NCBI GenBank assembly: GCA_010645155.1
Contig: JAAGOF010000233.1
Coordinates: forward strand, 51,386 to 115,385
Source: Tigriopus japonicus
Taxonomy: Eukaryota > Arthropoda > Copepoda > Harpacticoida > Harpacticidae
Length of the DNA: 64,000 nucleotides
Direction: 5' to 3'
In this document: positions 21,793-31,651 of the stretch, in pieces
How the letters are laid out: each line of letters starts with the position of its first letter
Numbering within the stretch: the first letter of the stretch is position 1
Notes under the pieces: generated by a model
Told to the model about the DNA's origin: nothing
The model's database searches: none
What the model saw: only the letters and a program-made list of their open reading frames with translations
Translations under genes and position numbers: made by a program

Positions 21793-23068
21793 CAGGGATG
21801 AACAGATAAATTGGCCGCATGTTCAAACTTGTGTAGATTCGAATCGAGTGGTTCAAATTGAATGTTTTTCTCGGAAAAATACGAGTTTGAGTGTTAAGAA
21901 AAAGATTTGTTTCGAAAGTTTTTCTCTAGTTTCAAAAACAAAAATGGAGCAAGAAAGAAGGACAGCCATCATCCAGCTTGCTCACGCGGGACATAGTGCC
22001 CCTGCTATCTCCAAGCTCTTGAAGTACGCCCCTAGGACCGTCAGGAGGATTATCAAGGCATGGAAGGACGAGGGGAAGTCTCATAGGAAGCCCCACAAGC
22101 AAAGAAGTGACAAAAAACGGAGCCCCAGGTTCTTGGCTGGCCTGAAAAAGTCCATCAAGGCCAACCCCGGGACCCCAATGACCATCCTGGCCAAGAAGCG
22201 TGGAGTTTCAAGGATGACAGTCTCTAGGGCTGTGAAGATTGACCTGAATATGACCTCTTACAAGCTCTACAAGAGGCAGATCCTCACTGAGAAGATGAAG
22301 GAGTCCAGGATCATCAAGGGGAAGAGGATGCTCTCAAACTTGAAGTCAAATGGTGGAAGGATAATCTTTTTCTCTGATGAGAAAATGTGGACTGTGGATA
22401 GGAAATTCAATGCCCAAAATGACAGGTGGATTGTCCCTGAGAAGGCTGACGTCCCCCCGGTGTTCACCACCAAGCACCCAGCCAACATCATGACCCTGGG
22501 CGTCATTGGCAGCAACGGCGCCATCATGCCCCCTCATTTTTTTGAAAGGCGCCAGAAAGTCAACACAGAGGTGTATTGTGAGGCTTTGAAGACCATCGTC
22601 ATTCCTTGGATGAAAGAGGCGGCCAATGGAGTGCCATTTGTGTTCCAGCAGGACTCAGCGCCGGCACACAAGGCCAAGAAGACGTTGTCCTTGTTGAGGG
22701 AGGAGGGGGTGGATTTTTGGGGCCCTGAGACTTGGCCCCCCAACAGTCCTGACTTAAATCCTTTAGATTATTTTTGGTAGGGAATGTTGGAGGGGGAAGT
22801 CTGTTCTGTCAGCCACAACACTGTTGCCGCCCTGAAGAGCTCCATCAGCAGGATATGGGCCAAAGCCAACCCCGCGGACGTCAAAAATGCCTGCCGCAAG
22901 TTCAGGCCCCGTGTGGAGGCCATGTTGTCCGCAGAGGGAGGACATATAGAATAAAAAATCACGTAAAATATCTATAATTCCTAAAAATGCCAATAAATCT
23001 TCCAAACCATCTCATGTTTTTGTTCATGGTGAAGTTGAAGGTGCGGCCAATTTACCTGTTCAACCCTG
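21793..23068 (+). mobile_element. Tc1/mariner superfamily element (DD37D type) inserted at the hAT transposase start codon
   Basis: Terminal inverted repeats of about 28 bp, CAGGGATGAACAG at the left and CTGTTCAACCCTG at the right, continue into TTGGCCGC on both sides. They are bounded by TA at 21791-21792 and 23069-23070, the canonical target duplication. The element is 1276 bp. The right-hand TA provides the A of the ATG that opens the hAT transposase frame. Confidence 0.93.
21944..22954 (+). pseudogene. DD37D transposase with one premature stop
   Basis: The ATG at 21944 opens a frame with a helix-turn-helix start (MEQERRTAIIQLAHAGHSAP, residues 1-60), a basic linker, then the DDE/D core: FSDEKMW (first D), FQQDSAPAH (second D) and SPDLNPLDYFW (third D). 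There are 37 residues between the second and third D, the spacing of the maT-like DD37D group. A TAG at 22778-22780 truncates it, after which the same frame continues with GMLEGEVCSV to a natural end at 22952. All three catalytic residues lie before the stop, so only the last 57 residues are lost. Full length would be 336 residues, normal for the family. Confidence 0.9.
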
Positions 23069-23498
23069 TATGTCAGGCCGTAAGTACAAGGCATTATGGG
23101 AGAGGGAGTTTCCTTGGCTCAGTCCATCTCCTCACGATCCAAATGCTCCGTATTGCAAGTTATGCCGTAAAGTGCTAATGCCGAAAAAGAGCACTTTGGA
23201 CAAGCATAATTCTAGTACGGGGCATCAACAGATTTCTAAGACAACTGGTGCAACACAATTTGATACGTTTATCCAGAAGAGAAAGCCGGAAGTAGGCAGC
23301 ATTAAGCTTAAAGAGACTGAGCTCAAACTTGCGGCTTCTGTTTGTTGCCACACATCAATTCAAGCTATTGATCACATTAGCGAGGTCATCCAGTCCAGCG
23401 CCGATTGCGGCATATTGACCAGCTTGAAGTTACACCGTACAAAATGCTCACGCCTCATTGATCATGTGCTGTCTCCATGTTTTCGAGAAGAGCTTCAG

Positions 23499-23556
23499 GT
23501 ATTAGAATGTTAATGAAATTATTTTTTACATGTCATAATAATGTTTTTTCATTTAG
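23499..23556 (+). other. Intron of the hAT transposase gene
   Basis: 58 bp, GTATTAG...TTTTTTCATTTAG, phase 0. Removing it joins two frames of the same hAT protein. Confidence 0.85.
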
Positions 23557-23814
23557 GAAGATATGAAGGGAGTTCCTTATTCCTTGCTCTGTGATGAATC
23601 TACCGACATCTCTGTGGAAAAGAATTTCTGCATCTGTGTTATCTACTTCAGCAAAAGGAACCTTAAGATTAACACTGCCTATCTTGGGTTATTCCAAGTG
23701 ATCGAAGCAACGGGGGAAGCCCTATTTCAAACGTTAAAGAAGGCTGTCACTGATTTTGGTCTTCTCTTGAGTAATTGCGTTGGGTTTGGCAGCGATGGTG
23801 CGGCGAATATTTTG

Positions 23815-24819
23815 TATGTATGCTTTATTGCGATGTATGAACATCAGGTTCGTTACAAAAGTCAAGATGGTGGTGATAAGGGTGTAGGTGTTTTTTGCAA
23901 GTTCGGCATACGCATGCTGCTGAGGCAGTCAAATGGTACGCGGTTTGATTATCACAGAAGGTTTGATGGTCAGAGTCAAAAATACTTCGGCATACTTGGG
24001 TTCGATATCCCGAATTGCATGGGAGGTCAAACACAGGTTTGCTCCTCCAAAACCAGCTCGGAATGGTCTCAATCACGTGGAAGTCGGGGACAGGAGGGAA
24101 GCAGTCAAACAAGGTGAACCGGACACCTTTTAAGTCGCCGAACTCTCCCATTAATCGAATTCGGTTTGGAGCAATTGCTGTTAATCATTCATCCAACGGC
24201 TTGGTTCCAGTCACGAAATGTGTGATCGCATTGTTGCTCGCATATGGCACACCCAAGTACCTCTTCAGGTACTTTGTGAGGATGGCATTTATTCCGGCCC
24301 ATGATGAACTCGAAAGTGATCCACTCAGCCAGACTGGCAGACCATATTCAAATTTAGGCAGTATGAAGCATTGGAAAACTCGGAGGACCATCCAGAGGGG
24401 CATAAGCTTCAATTCCAACCGTGGAAAGAGAAATCCCACCCTGGCCCGGGCTTTCGTAACCACCATCTTTGCGTGAGCCGAAAACGACAACTGACTAGAG
24501 AATTTGAGACCCAAATACACAAATTCGTTTACACGTTCCAACTCTTGTCCACCATACCGCAAAGAGCAATGAGGCAGGCGACCCCGGTGAAATACCATGT
24601 AGCTGGTCTTTCTTATGTTCACATGGAGCCCGTTTCTCAAACAGTATAATTCGAGATCGCAAAGAAGCGCTTGTAGATGCTCTGGGGCATTGGAGGCTAG
24701 TACCAAATCATCCGCGTACAAGATGTACGGAATGAGAGTTGAACCAAGTTCCGCTCCCCTACCAGTCACTAGATGTTGAGGGAGGTCACTCAAGAACAGA
24801 TTGAAGAGAAGGGGACCCA
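23815..24819 (-). mobile_element. 5'-truncated LINE inside the hAT transposase, antisense
   Basis: The minus strand opens within RT (LGPLLFNLFLSDLP), has the catalytic YADDLVLAS, the block VNEFVYLGLKFSSQLSFSAH and LPKFEYGLPVW, and then loses homology. The intact part runs 24820 to about 24185 and further C-terminal debris to about 23825. Near the LINE 3' end, on the minus strand, CAATAAAG (close to 23832) may be its polyadenylation signal. The RT is a different lineage from the CR1-like LINE at 13.3-15.8 kb. The 5' truncation inside RT is typical of target-primed insertion. Confidence 0.85.
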
Positions 24820-26220
24820 AAGTGCATTCTCTTCAAATGCATTTGCCACAGTCTTGCACTTTGTGTTCAAAAAGCTTTCAATGGGTTACCATCTGCATTG
24901 GGATTTCTCCTCTCTGAAATACCAGCCTGGTTTAGTAAGAGCACTCTCCGCAGAGAAGAATTCAAGGCACTCTTTGAAGAAATGAAATTGGATGAAGAAA
25001 ACCTTTCAGAACAAAATGAGACCACGTCTGCTTCAAAACCCTTTTTGCGAGCTAGTTCCACCCGTTGGCTTGTGAGAGGGAAAGTGATGTAAAATATTTT
25101 GCTGAACTGGAAAATTTTACAGAAATACTTCGAAGGAGCTGAACGAACTGCATCTCTTGATATCCGCTTCAAAGCCAGAATCTTGAAGGAGATGCTCCAT
25201 GACGACAACAATTATCTCTACTTTACCTTCTTAGTCCCTAACGTTCGTGAATTTGAAAGAGTGAATGCATTCTTTCAGTTGACCAAGGCTGACCCTGAGG
25301 ACATGGTCAAAGAATTAGATATGCTGCATCGTTCCCTAAAAATCCAAATCAAGGACAAGAATGACAAAGACTTAGCCACTTCAATGGTCATTTTTGGCTC
25401 AGCTTTTCAAAGTGAAATTGAACGCCTGAAAAGAACCCACTCAGCTCGTCAAGATGTATTTTTAGAAGGTCTTCAGATTGTCAAGACAAGAGCTCACAAC
25501 TTTCTGAAGGATCTCTTACTCGAAGTGGAAAAAAGACTTCCAGAGGTACGAAATGTTTTCAATGGGCTAAATGGATTGAATCCCAAAAAGGTTTTGTCTC
25601 AAGTAAACCGGCTACCCTTTGATGATCTTCCCTGTCAACATATCATGAAGGACACTGAACGCTCGGAAATTGAGATACAGTACCGGAAAATTGGGCTCCA
25701 CATGTGGAAAGAAGAATCCATTTTTAATGGAGAACTACCCACAGATAGCGCCACATTTTGGGCAAAAATCGGAGAGTATAAAAGCTCTGATGGATTGCAT
25801 CCCTATCAGGCCTTGTCAAGGTATGCCCTAGCCTGCCTAAGTGTCCCGGTGAGCAATGCAGTGGTTGAACGAGTTTTTAGTCACGTGACTTGGGTCAAGT
25901 CAAAACATCGAAACAGAATGAGTATCCACATGCTTGACGCTATTTTAAGGGTAAGGCTGACACTTGCATTCCGAGGCATATGTTGTTCAGGTCTACCAAT
26001 AACATCTGCAATGATGGAAAAATTTTCCAATTCCATGTATATTCTGGATAAAGATATTGAGAATATATCTTCCCTTTTATGAATAAAGTGCCAGTAGAAA
26101 TGATTGAAAGTTATTCAAAAATGGCTGCCAAGTGGCAACTTTTGATACTATGTGGCCGCCAAAAGGCAACTTTGGATTCCAAATGTGGCCGCGAGCCCTC
26201 CTTGGGACCTGGCAACCCTG

Positions 26221-26228
26221 CTATCATC
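26221..26228. repeat. Right target-site duplication of the hAT element
   Basis: CTATCATC, identical to 17704-17711. Confidence 0.93.
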
Positions 26229-26484
26229 CATTTCAGTTGAAAGAGTCAAGCCGTCATCGAAGCACCTGCTAGAGATAAAAAGGTGCTAAGAAACGTTCAT
26301 ACCGAAAAGTGTTGGCCGTTCAGTCACGGTACGCATAACTTTTTAAATAGATTTAAATCATATTGTGTCATTTATTGTTTTCAACACAATAAGAGACTGA
26401 TACAAAAGTCACCAAAGTGAAAGTGCAAGTTCCTTCTTAAATCTGAGGCTAAATTAAGGATCATAATGGAATTTTAAACTGTTT

Positions 26485-26790
26485 GCAGGCTTTATCAAAT
26501 AATATCTAGAAGAATTAAGTTTAACTTAAATTTGATTTTTAAATTTAATTTGAAATTGTTTGGGGTAGAAACCTGAATTGACGAAAGTGCACCAAGTGTT
26601 TTCTTAGGTACTTGAACAATCAATGTTTGTATTTTAACTATTGGAGGACTTAGTTTGGGCTCACACTGTAATTTTGAACAGGTTGCAGGCGTAATCAAAT
26701 CATATTCAGATGGCTAAAGTCTAATTTGAAATTGTTTGGGGTAGAAATAACAAATTGACGAAAGTGCAACAACTGTTTTGTAAGTAATGA
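26485..26790. repeat. Diverged direct repeat pair beside the acidic/zinc-finger frame
   Basis: About 26485-26610 and 26670-26785 share TTGCAGGC, ATCAAAT, TAATTTGAAATTGTTTGG and GACGAAAGTGCA. No coding frame is conserved between them. Confidence 0.6.
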
Positions 26791-27846
26791 AGACGACAAA
26801 GAAGAAAATCAGATAGAGGGCGTGGATGAAGATATAGAGAATGTGAATGGCAAGCTACCCAAAGATGACAAACACAATCAAAGAGGAGAAGGAGATGTAA
26901 GCACAAAGAAAAATGACTATGGTAAAGAAGATAGTGAGTCCAATGAAAATGAAGAAGTTGTGAAATGACCTCCCTGGGACAACTGAAGTTGGTGTGGGCC
27001 CAGTAGAGGATGATTTTGAAGCGGAAGATGATCGGGGCGAAGAAGATGAAGAGGATCAGGGCGAAGATGATGAAGATGTAAGGCAAATCCTGACCAAAAC
27101 CCGTCAGAAAAATGCAAATGAAGCCAAAGTTTTTTTTTTGGCACAGAAAGAGAAAGCTGCTGTGATGAACCATGTATGTTATTAATAATTAGTATAACAT
27201 GAATTTGGTGAGAAAGGCTTTTATATTTTTCCAGGTCAGATAGGGTGACGCAGTCACCTGGAAATTTCAATGTTTGGATTGTGATCATGAAAGTCAAAGA
27301 GCGGATCATTTACAGAACCACATGCGTAAGCAGCATGGTAGAAAGACGGATGATCCATGTTTCAAAACCCTTATCCACCAACGTTATCGGACTTGTCCAG
27401 GTTGTAAGGTTCGAAAATCCAACATGACAGAGCATGCACGTGCTTGTAAGGCCCTGAGATAATTAGAAAGAGTGAGAAAACAGAGATCGTCCCCCACTAA
27501 AGTGGCCAAACTGCCATCAATCATTCCATCGCTACAAAACTAGAAAGACACCAGTGTCGATTCATGCTTTGACAAGTGTATGGGGAATGGCAGATCATCC
27601 TCAACCCGGAACAACTACAAATGACATCTTCGGTAGAGTTTTATCGCTGTTTTTCTGTTCTTATTCTAACAAAAATTCTTCAAGCAGGTCTTTCCTCCAA
27701 TTCTACGAGTCCCAGGTGGAAGGTTTAAACGCAAAAGACTTGTTCCTCAAGTTTACCATGCCTCGCGGTGAGGCAGTAGTTTTTGAGCCGTATTTCATTC
27801 GACTTTACATGGAGCATTGTTGTCCAAGTGTAGCTCTCAATGCAGG
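26786..27846 (+). pseudogene. Broken reading frame: acidic region plus C2H2-like zinc finger, cut by a gypsy LTR
   Basis: Unrecognised family. 26786-26968 encodes a very acidic stretch (NEDDKEENQIEGVDEDIE) ending in TGA. A second acidic stretch (26976-27173, PVEDDFEAEDDRGEEDEED) is in another frame and stops at a possible 61-bp intron (27174-27234, GTATGTT...TTTCCAG). Then FQCLDCDH...H-x4-H (27265-27340) is a C2H2-like finger, followed by CPGCK...H-x3-C (27390-27450) and a stop at 27460. An in-frame TAG lies right after the putative 3' splice site. A further frame (27554-27846) encodes LQFYESQVEGLNAKDLFLKF and ends where the gypsy LTR begins. It could be a decayed host gene or an unknown transposon protein. 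Confidence 0.5.
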
Positions 27847-27968
27847 TGTAGTATTCTCATGACGCGTAGTTTTACAAAGCAGACTTGTTCACCTGATAAA
27901 TCAGCTAAATATACCCAATAAAGTTTGAACCTTCAACGTGATCTTGTGTCTTCTTATTGAACCTTACA
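27847..27968 (+). repeat. 5' LTR of gypsy 2
   Basis: 122 bp, TGTAGTATTCTCATGACG ... CCTTACA, with CCAATAAAG near 27919 as polyadenylation signal. Its first bases resemble those of the TRIM-like LTR at 5440. Confidence 0.85.
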
Positions 27969-27982
27969 TGGCGCAGTCGGAG
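27969..27982 (+). other. Primer-binding site of gypsy 2
   Basis: TGGCGCAGTCGGAG directly abuts the LTR. The same core is used by insect gypsy-group elements; the tRNA was not checked. Confidence 0.8.
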
Positions 27983-28618
27983 TAAAACGCTAAATGAAAT
28001 ATAAAAAAAGCGAAAAAGCGGGAGAACACACGACACACACGCCTACAAAACCCACACAACTTTGGTGTTTCCAAACCAGCCATTATGAACAAAGAGGCCG
28101 AAATGGACATCACTCAGTTGAAAGGGTCTATTAGGTCCCACAAAGGACATTTCACAAGAGAAGAGAATCTATTCTGTCAAGCTACCACTGGAGAATTTAT
28201 AGAAAAGGAGACGGAAGGGATCTCCTTAAATGTCTCCAAGCTCGAATCGGATTAATTGGCGATTTGTGGGATAAGATGATGGTTATGGGAGATTACGAAT
28301 CGGCTCAAGAAAAGGACATTCTGTAATTAACAGAACGATATGGTGTGGCTGCACGTGGCACTGCTTTTGCAATGCAACGAGCCAATTCGGGAACAGAGGG
28401 GTGGAGCAATACGGGAGAGAACAATCGTCGATATCAATTTCGAGTGGCAAGCATCTCAAACTACCATTGTTATTGGCTGAGCAAACACCGCCAACCATGA
28501 GGTCGTGGATTGACAAATTCAAGTCTTACCATGCGACATCACATTTGAATTGTTGGGCATAAGGGAACAGAAGGCCTTTTTCTTAGCCCAGATGAGTGGC
28601 GAGTTACACGGTGCTATA

Positions 28619-29522
28619 TCAAATTAGAGTGGATCAAATGACCGACAATCAAAATAGAGCGTTTTTTTGATCGCGTAGTCAAATGAGCGCGAAATCAAAA
28701 GAGAGAACAAAAAGAGCGCCAGTACAATTGATCCACAATGATATTAAAGTAAATGTGATGCAAATGATGAATATTTCAATGTCTTATAGTGTAAGATAAC
28801 GATAAACTTTTACTATCACCATTCATTTATATGATTTTATCCTCTCAATGTTATATTAACCCTTTTATTTACTTACCATCATTTGTCACATGTCTCGTCC
28901 ACACACTCATTTATCTACCATTTTGGTGTTTGATTTCTTCCTACAAATATTCAATTGGATTTATCTCTTTAAAGCTAGCGATAGCTGTACAGTAAGTCAT
29001 GGTGTTCATCTTGAAGAAAATATTTATTTTTGCAGGAATAATTCTCCCCCGACTGCTGACCGCTGATTTACTAAATGCCCCACCTTCACTTCTTGAAACA
29101 GATTTTTTTCTGTATGAAATTGAATCATTTCCAAAGAGAGCTTGTCAAGAACATGGCGTCTTCCAAGCCATGGCTAGTTTGAATACAATTTTTGTGACCA
29201 ATACTTCGATTGCATGAAGCCTTGCCAAACAAGGGTGATAAAATTCTAACAAAAAAAAGTCTAAAAAGCCTTCAAAGAACAAATTTTGTCTGCCCTTTTG
29301 GGTTTTGGTGAAGATTTCGGATATACCTTGTTTCTTGTTCCAATGACAAATATGTAATTATTTCTGATTTGAGACTAGCATTTCTAAATTTGATTGCGTT
29401 GATTAATTTCGGTGGTAATTTGATGTTCGATATTGGCTCTCTTTTGATTTCCGCGCTAATTTCATATGGCGATCAAAAAACCGCTCTATTTTGATTGTCG
29501 GTCATTTGATTCGCTCTAAAGT
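28619..29522. mobile_element. Non-autonomous TIR transposon inside gypsy 2 gag
   Basis: Inverted ends of about 75-85 bp share ATCAAATGACCGACAATC, AAAATAGAGCG, TTTTTTGATCGC and AAATCAAAAGAGAG. TATA is found directly outside both ends (28615-28618 and 29523-29526), consistent with a TA or TATA target duplication. The interior is AT-rich; a 72-codon frame at 28999 has a hydrophobic start but no recognised domain. Confidence 0.85.
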
Positions 29523-30018
29523 TATAGGACACCGAGTTACACACCACAAAGAAAAAGAGGTTGGAACAAACTAGTCACATCGATCAGTGTTATCAATTAC
29601 TGGAAACAAGATTTCTGGAGCTGTACCCTTTGTTTCGTCGGAGGTTGACATACAAGCAGTTGAAGAAGAAACATGGCCAAAAGCTTACTGACTTTCAACG
29701 AGATGCGATGCATTGGGGACGAGGCAGAACTGGATAAGCTTACACTTGATGAGAGGTACATGTTTGAATTGATTATGGCTTGTCGTCACGAGACGGAGTT
29801 TTTTTTAACTCTTGAAGTTGCTCGAGAGACCAGGGAGCAAGCTGCGCCTAACCTTATCCCGATTTCAGCAGTGTCTGACATGAATGGATCGTGCTTTAAC
29901 TGTGGTCAGAGGGGACACATTGCCCTATTTTGCAATAAACGAGATACCTCCAGGAGGAGGAGCTTATCTCGTGACCGGTATGGTCAGGGTCATGATAGTG
30001 CTGTTAGAGTTCATGATC

Positions 30019-30159
30019 GATCCAACAGTAGAGAACGTTTCTCGCAAGCTGGTGGAGAGTGTGGAAGAGATATGGGAAGAAAGGTACGAGGCAACGAAGA
30101 ACGCAAGAATAGAAGCCCATACTAGTCGAATGTCGATGTTAACACCATCAAAAGATGTG
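30019..30159 (+). repeat. 141-bp direct repeat, copy 1 (gag/protease linker)
   Basis: Matches 31511-31651 with three substitutions. Together they bracket 1351 bp of unrelated sequence within the gypsy 2 coding region. Confidence 0.9.
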
Positions 30160-30839
30160 TTGATCATGAGACAGAGAAGGTGTGTGAATTCATCTTGATG
30201 GCGGGGCTAGTTCTGTTGGTGATTCAGCCACATACCAAAAGTCCATTTACTTTTTCTAAATGTGAGTGAACCAAGAGAGTAAGATAAATTTCAGTGTTTG
30301 GATTGTGTGAGGCATAATTTTGGGCATCTTTTAAGCTCAAAACAGATTATTTTCTTACCATATATTTGCCCAAAATTTCAACACAAATGCATTTGGTCCA
30401 TTGATCAAGTCACCAAAGAGAATTTTTATTTGATAGTGGTTCTAGTAATGCTTCCCAACGATGAAGTGTTACTTGATGCACACAAAGAAACGTTCTTAAT
30501 CATATCATGAAACTGTGGTAGTGTGATTAATATTGACTACTATAACTATTTGAGTCCTTTCATAGGAGTGAAACAAATGAGAAACCCATGTGCGTGATCA
30601 TGTGATGGGAATGCGGAAGAAAAAAAGTGCACTCTGCCTGGATTGAAAAGTAGTTAGCTCTTCCTATAACTTAAAGAAATAATATAGTGTTTAAAACATT
30701 GAGGAAATGGACCTTGTTAGCTGCCTAATATTGATTGATAAAGTTATGAAAAATCCAACATCAAGCCAACAAAATTAGTTTATATCTATTGATATAGGAA
30801 ACCAATGAAAAATCTAGAAATATCAAAGATTTTACAATA

Positions 30840-30986
30840 TATGTCTTCTTATGAAAAAAGAATATCATTTGAGATTTCATCGTACTAATATGGCTGAACA
30901 TCTGCTCAAGATTTATGGGTAAAATATTATGTCTATGCCAATCTATAGTCTCTTTTGACAGCTAACACTTCAGTTTTGGAAATATG
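30840..30986. repeat. 147-bp direct repeat, copy 1, flanking the GC-rich insert
   Basis: Matches 31365-31511 with few substitutions. Its right-hand 83 bases also match 16097-16180 beside the other copy of the GC-rich element. Confidence 0.88.
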
Positions 30987-31364
30987 GCAGACGCGAGGTC
31001 CGCCATGAGTAAGTGAGTCAAAAGATGGTAGTAGACTGTATCAAGGGGCGAGCATACGCTCGCCACACCACTTCCCCCCCGCGGGAAAAAGTCCGGGCCG
31101 ATGACACGGGAACGGGCCGATGACACGGGAACGGGCCGGAGACGCGGGAACGGGCCGGAGACACGGGAACGGGCCGGATATATAGGATCTGTAAGCAACC
31201 GCCCAAAAGTCCGGAACAACCGCCCATAAGGTCCGAAAACAACTGCCGCATAAGATCCAGGCAACCGCCACAAAATGTCCGGCTGACGGGGACGAAGGCC
31301 GATGAGCGGCGACGAAGGCCGATGAGGTGGCCGGCTCACCTCCGAGCCGGCTATGTCGGGGTCT
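30987..31364 (-). mobile_element. GC-rich short LTR-like element (TRIM-like family B, copy 2, truncated)
   Basis: Same sequence as 16181-16510: an LTR-like unit (TGTGGCGAGCGTATGCTCG read on the minus strand from 31073), the purine tract, GGGCCGGAGACACGGGAAC tandem units and ending at the primer-like GACCCCGACATAGC. The outer (5') LTR of the other copy is missing. Flanked by the 147-bp direct repeats. Confidence 0.7.
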
Positions 31365-31511
31365 TATGTCTTCATATGAAAAAAGAATATCATTTGAGAT
31401 TTCATTGTACTAATATGGCTGAACATCTGCTCAAGATTTATGGGTAAAATATTTTGTCTATGCCAATCTATAGTCTCTTTTGACAGCTAACACTTCAATT
31501 TTGGAAATATG
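31365..31511. repeat. 147-bp direct repeat, copy 2
   Basis: Partner of 30840-30986. It runs directly into the second copy of the 141-bp gag repeat. Confidence 0.88.
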
Positions 31512-31651
31512 ATCCAACAGTAGAGAACGTTTCTCGCAAGCTGGTGGAGAGCGTTGAAGAGATATGGGAAGAAAGGTACGAGGCAAGGAAGAACGCAAGA
31601 ATAGAAGCCCATACTAGTCGAATGTCGATGTTAACACCATCAAAAGATGTG
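31511..31651 (+). repeat. 141-bp direct repeat, copy 2
   Basis: Partner of 30019-30159; from here the gypsy 2 frame continues without break into the protease. Confidence 0.9.

Larger units (their letters stand above)
23070..26082 (+). pseudogene. hAT transposase, split by a LINE and carrying a stop codon
   Basis: Exon 1 (23070-23498, 143 codons) has a BED-type zinc finger, YCKLC...H-x4-H at about residues 30-55. A 58-bp intron (23499-23556, GT..AG, phase 0) follows. Exon 2 has the first catalytic region, SLLCDESTDIS, and reaches GSDGAANI near 23811. There an antisense LINE interrupts it. The frame resumes at 24820 (KCILFKCICHSLALC) and meets a TAA at 25090. It continues in the same frame to the C-terminal dimerisation block LACLSVPVSNAVVERVFS and a TGA at 26080. 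The layout matches BED-hAT transposases related to ZBED/SCAND3-type genes. Host domestication is excluded by the interruptions. Confidence 0.92.
17712..26220 (+). mobile_element. hAT transposon, 8.5 kb with nested insertions
   Basis: The ends are inverted: the left begins CAGGGTTGCCAGGT and the right ends ACCTGGCAACCCTG. The 8 bases CTATCATC lie directly outside both (17704-17711 and 26221-26228), an exact 8-bp target duplication diagnostic of hAT. Between them is a hAT transposase gene (23070-26082). The length far exceeds the usual 3-5 kb because other elements sit inside: a TIR element (18311-18618), a SINE (19513-19705), a MITE relic (about 19920-20330), a DD37D element (21793-23068) and an antisense LINE (about 23815-24819). 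It cannot be autonomous now, since the transposase is interrupted and has a stop codon. Confidence 0.93.
28084..30165 (+). pseudogene. gag: Gypsy 2 gag remnant with CCHC zinc knuckle
   Basis: An ATG at 28084 opens NKEAEMDITQLK, but the frame soon meets stops. After the inserted TIR element, capsid-like text (RRRLTYKQLKKKHG) shifts frame near 29690 to the frame of 29673-30125, which reads DEAELDKLTLDERYMFELIMACR. The nucleocapsid knuckle CFNCGQRGHIALFC (C-x2-C-x4-H-x4-C) follows at about 29899-29941, then a basic, arginine-rich tail. It would package the element's RNA. At least one frameshift, early stops and a 0.9-kb insertion make it non-functional. Confidence 0.8.

Noticed and set aside
27633..27687. 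Intron in the frame before the gypsy 2 LTR
   Set aside because: Candidate GT..AG ends exist but removing them breaks the frame that reads through.
28999..29217. Small secreted protein gene
   Set aside because: A hydrophobic start alone inside a non-autonomous transposon is not enough; no family or repeat of it is seen.
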